Below the pieces are notes generated by a model. That model was not told the DNA's origin. It did not search any database and saw only the letters and a program-made list of their open reading frames with translations. Shown here one piece after another: positions 51,484-53,336 of a DNA stretch of 53,336 nucleotides (position 1 is the stretch's first letter; the number at the start of each line of letters is the position of its first letter). Source of the DNA: Desulfovibrio sp. Lineage in GTDB: Bacteria > Desulfobacterota > Desulfovibrionia > Desulfovibrionales > Desulfovibrionaceae. The translations under genes were made by a program, and so were the position numbers. Location: NCBI GenBank assembly GCA_017396005.1, contig JAFQNG010000050.1, positions 1-53,336 of the forward strand. The letters run 5' to 3'.

Positions 51484-51506
51484 GGGGCTAGATGCCCCCT
51501 TTTTTT
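51484..51506 (+). terminator. Intrinsic terminator
   Basis: GGGGC-TAGAT-GCCCC followed by C and seven T, 27 bp after the small regulator-like gene. Confidence 0.8.
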
Positions 51507-51571
51507 GAAAAAATAAAGGAACTTTTTTCAAAAAAATACATTAATTATGAAAGAATTTTCTTCTATTCTAA

Positions 51572-51707
51572 CCTTGCCAGTGAGGGCAAACCCTCCAGTG
51601 CCCATTGGCAAGGTGCTGTCGTGTAGTGACCCTGTGTGAAGCACAGAGCGAGTGAAGCTGCGGAGAAGACGACAGGGATGCAAGGTTTGACGGAGGGCGT
51701 CTGCTTG
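51572..51707. ncRNA. Candidate structured RNA or repeat remnant
   Basis: Three stem-loops follow one another: CCTTGCCA/TGGCAAGG (51572-51613, inner AGGG/CCCT), CTGTCGT/ACGACAG (51616-51675, inner CTGTG/CACAG), and CAAG..GACG/CGTC..CTTG (51681-51707). No reading frame fits. It could be an RNA gene, the leader of the following antitoxin remnant, or an end of a lost mobile element. Strand is undetermined. Confidence 0.4.
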
Positions 51708-51735
51708 GTAGATTATTTTTGACAAGGAGGACATA

Positions 51736-51840
51736 ATGTCCATGACGCAAGTTGCTTTGGATCAGGAGAACCAATGATGAGGCAAAGCTATGAGCTGCTG
51801 CGAGACGTAAACGCATTTTAGCCTCAATGGAACTGGTATA
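51736..51840 (+). pseudogene. Broken antitoxin gene
   Basis: AAGGAGG precedes an ATG giving only 13 codons (MSMTQVALDQENQ) before a stop. In the next frame EAKL, a stop, then AAARRKRILASMELV follows and ends in a TAATG overlap with the toxin start. A frameshift and an internal stop therefore separate the two ends of what was one antitoxin gene. Confidence 0.55.
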
Positions 51841-52026
51841 ATGATTCTTATCTGGTCTATACCTGCTGAAGAGCATCTTGCCAGTATTATTGATTATATC
51901 GCATTAGATAACCCACAGGCTGCACTACGGATAGATGAAATGATCCAAGATAGTGCAGATTCTCTTATGACTTTCCCTTACAAGGGAAAGTCAGGCAGAG
52001 TCATAGGTACGAGAGAACTCTGGTGA
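51841..52026 (+). pseudogene. Truncated ParE/RelE-type toxin gene
   Basis: Sixty-one residues: WSIPAEEHLASIIDYIALDN and then FPYKGKSGRVIGTRELW before a stop. ParE toxins continue after G-T-R-E-L with a beta strand (usually V-V-x-x-x-Y-x-V-x-Y-R) that is missing here. Together with the broken antitoxin this is a dead toxin-antitoxin pair. Confidence 0.65.
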
Positions 52027-52036
52027 TACTATCAGG

Positions 52037-52654
52037 TCAACCTAAACAAGCAGTGACTCTATTACTGGATTCTGTTCTGGAAAGTCCATAATCCTCGGAT
52101 ATGATTCCTACTATATCTTCTTTGGATATGCCAAGTATATTAAGCCTATTGATTGCCTTCTGAATAGACAAATTGCTGGCTTCTTGCCTGCCTTGTTCTA
52201 TACCTTCTTCTCTTCCTCTAGTTTCTGCTTCATATATCTTAGTATTAAGGAAATTGTTAAAAACAGTTTCCTGATCAAATAAACATTCAAGCATCGTTAT
52301 GACCTCCTTCTCATGCTGCTGAAGGTAATCTTTCAGTATATCTCGTTCAATGCAGATACGAATTGTTTCCTTGATAGTTTTTAATGTTCTTTTGTGTTTT
52401 GTGAACTGTTCTGCATAAATATCAGTAAACTGACAGTATTCTGTTACGATATTCTTGTCTTTTCCAACTTGCAGAACACGAACATGGACATCTATAGCAG
52501 ATGTATCTCCAGCGTAATAAATATCAGCTGTAGTATCTTCAGGATGTAAAACCTTGTAGAGTTGCAGAAGATACTTTTTGTTACTGAAAAGACTGGTAAA
52601 AACGCTGTCCCGGATGGTGCGTTTGACCTGCACTTCCTGGCTGATCGTGTCCAT
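52037..52654 (-). pseudogene. PD-(D/E)XK-family putative nuclease/transposase, core deleted
   Basis: A 205-residue frame starting MDTISQEVQVKRTIRDSVFT. Its beginning (SVFTSLFSNKKYLLQLYKVL, HPEDTTA) and its second half (YCQFTDIYAEQFTKHKRTLK, TIRICIERDILKDYL) match a common Rpn/PDDEXK family of gut bacteria. As I recall it, full-length members have about 100 more residues between these parts, including the L-E-N-V and V-E-A-Q nuclease strands. The reading frame is kept across the join. Probably non-functional; it may still be expressed. Confidence 0.6.
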
Positions 52655-52784
52655 ACATGCGCTCCAAGCTTATATTTATGGTAAATCCAGCCCATACAAA
52701 TGACAAGCATCTGCTTCTTGCTTGCTACGCTGGATTTGGCACGTTGTGTGAACGGCCACATAAGGTCACTGAGCTTCACTGAAA

Positions 52785-52806
52785 AATCTGGCACAAATCT
52801 GGCACA
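52785..52806. repeat. Tandem 11-bp direct repeat beside the attachment site
   Basis: AATCTGGCACA occurs twice in succession, 70 bp from the tRNA-Pro fragment. Short direct repeats near attachment sites can be integrase arm sites. Confidence 0.5.
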
Positions 52807-52826
52807 ACAGATGGTACATAATAGAG

Positions 52827-52858
52827 AAAGGGGTTACGGCCTTCACCGTAACCCCTTT
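52827..52858 (-). terminator. Hairpin following the tRNA-Pro fragment
   Basis: AAAGGGGTTACGG and CCGTAACCCCTTT form a 13-bp perfect stem with a 6-base loop, 18 bp beyond the CCA end of the tRNA fragment on the minus strand. Probably the original terminator of the tRNA-Pro gene. Confidence 0.7.
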
Positions 52859-52875
52859 CAATTTCTGGCTTTTTC

Positions 52876-52920
52876 TGGTCGGGATGAAAGGATTTGAACC
52901 TTCGACCCCTTGAACCCCAT
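52876..52920 (-). other. 3' 45-nt copy of tRNA-Pro(GGG): element attachment site
   Basis: On the minus strand it starts at the anticodon loop (ATGGGGT), continues with the 3' anticodon strand TCAAG, a T arm GAAGG-TTCAAAT-CCTTT, the acceptor 3' strand CATCCCG, discriminator A and CCA. Sequence before it does not fold into the missing 5' half. Integrases commonly use the 3' half of tRNA genes as attachment site, leaving such a copy at the far end of the element. Confidence 0.75.
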
Positions 52921-53025
52921 AAAAATGCTCCTTCAGCCAGACCATTGCCAGCCAATGGCCCGGCAACCTAGCCCGTATATCCCACATCCGTTGCTATACA
53001 TTATAATACTATCCGTATATCCCGC

Positions 53026-53336
53026 CTATATCTCATGGTTCAGAATAGCAAGCACCTCCTTGTCCTCAATGCCCAGGTATCGCATGGTGATACTGGGTGA
53101 TGGATGGTTGAAGCGTTTGCAGATCAGCTCAAACCCCACGCCGTAATGAGTCCGCTGGATGTAGCCAAAGGTCTTCCGCAGGGTATGCGCCCCATAATTA
53201 CCGGACAGGTTGATGGCCTTACACCATGATTTAATCATACGATTGACAGTCATGATGGTCAGAGGTTTCTGGTGACCATATCTGGACTGGAATAGGTAAT
53301 CATCATCCTTGTTGTTTGAAGCCTCCAGATGACCTC
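53026..53336 (-). CDS. Tyrosine recombinase (phage/ICE-type integrase), C-terminal part
   Basis: The last 103 residues of an integrase that continues beyond the window. Visible: the catalytic H-x-x-R in GAHTLRKTFG, the second histidine in FNHPSPSIT, and the nucleophile tyrosine in MRYLGIED. The frame is open to the window edge. Its 3' end lies 105 bp from the tRNA-Pro fragment, as expected for the integrase of an element inserted at that tRNA. The element body must lie to the right. Confidence 0.9.
   Translation of the reverse strand, partial: GHLEASNNKDDDYLFQSRYGHQKPLTIMTVNRMIKSWCKAINLSGNYGAHTLRKTFGYIQRTHYGVGFELICKRFNHPSPSITMRYLGIEDKEVLAILNHEI

Noticed and set aside
51568-51876. 102-codon minus-strand open frame over the structured stretch
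   Set aside because: It runs across the broken antitoxin and the hairpins, is Ser/Leu/Arg-rich without motif, and has no ribosome-binding site; likely a shadow of a repeat or RNA.
52860-52980. A complete tRNA on the minus strand
   Set aside because: Only the 3' half folds; the sequence before the anticodon loop provides neither the 5' anticodon strand nor a matching acceptor strand.
1-53336. CRISPR array, rRNA genes, replication origin
   Set aside because: No regularly spaced direct repeats, no rRNA-like sequence and no DnaA-box cluster were seen.

Overview
The window most likely comes from a Desulfovibrionaceae bacterium, probably a Desulfovibrio. Three things point there: a dissimilatory-type sulfate adenylyltransferase (sat) with a Rex-like operator in its promoter, the block thrS-infC-rpmI-rplT-pheS-pheT-merR-rpe-tkt-pgk, and a sigma-54 type promoter in front of flgBC-fliE. 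The left 36 kb is mostly conserved chromosome. The right 17 kb is accessory: an invertible segment, surface-polysaccharide genes and the edge of an integrated element.

Layout. 1-8373 (minus strand): a coding series made of a membrane protein with a GrpE-like tail, a membrane-anchored Hsp70-like ATPase, a hydantoinase/oxoprolinase-family protein, trmL, and an RND exporter cut by the window edge. 8670-11172 (plus): a secreted SNase-like protein, a DEDDh exonuclease, then flgB-flgC-fliE. 11304-23024 (plus): tRNA-Val(GAC), then translation genes (thrS, infC, rpmI, rplT, pheS, a small exported protein, pheT) and carbon-metabolism genes (rpe, tkt, pgk). 23102-29409: purine nucleoside phosphorylase (minus), then an unusual biotin-dependent carboxylase set (biotin carboxylase, fused carboxyltransferase, double-lipoyl-like carrier), a hypothetical gene and ssb. 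29610-30881: sat.

31002-41660 holds the most interesting structure. A type I secretion operon (ABC ATPase, HlyD-type adaptor, an exported NlpE-like protein, TolC) runs left. Its likely substrate, a 574-residue acidic repeat protein with an RTX-type C-terminal end, is encoded to the right and runs right. Between them lies a 2.9-kb segment bounded by two identical 28-bp inverted repeats. Each repeat has the 12-2-12 dyad shape of a serine-invertase crossover site. The segment encodes a Hin-like invertase, a PIN-domain/partner pair and a Fic protein. It also carries a promoter (TTGACA, 17 bp, TAAAAA) that fires outward through the left repeat. In the orientation given it points at the secretion operon; after inversion it would point at the substrate gene. 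I read this as a probable phase-variation switch linking an exporter and its cargo.

41720-50907 (plus) is a polysaccharide cluster: a GT2 glycosyltransferase, a small HTH protein, a HAD-RgpF fusion, a methyltransferase, Wzm, Wzt and a separate ABC exporter. 50908-53336 is a degraded region with a small regulator-like gene, a structured RNA-like stretch, a broken ParE-type toxin/antitoxin pair and a PD-(D/E)XK family gene lacking its core. It ends with a 45-nt 3' copy of tRNA-Pro beside the C-terminal part of a tyrosine integrase, marking one end of an element that continues beyond the window.

All identifications were made by eye from motifs and gene context. No database search, structure prediction or folding was run.
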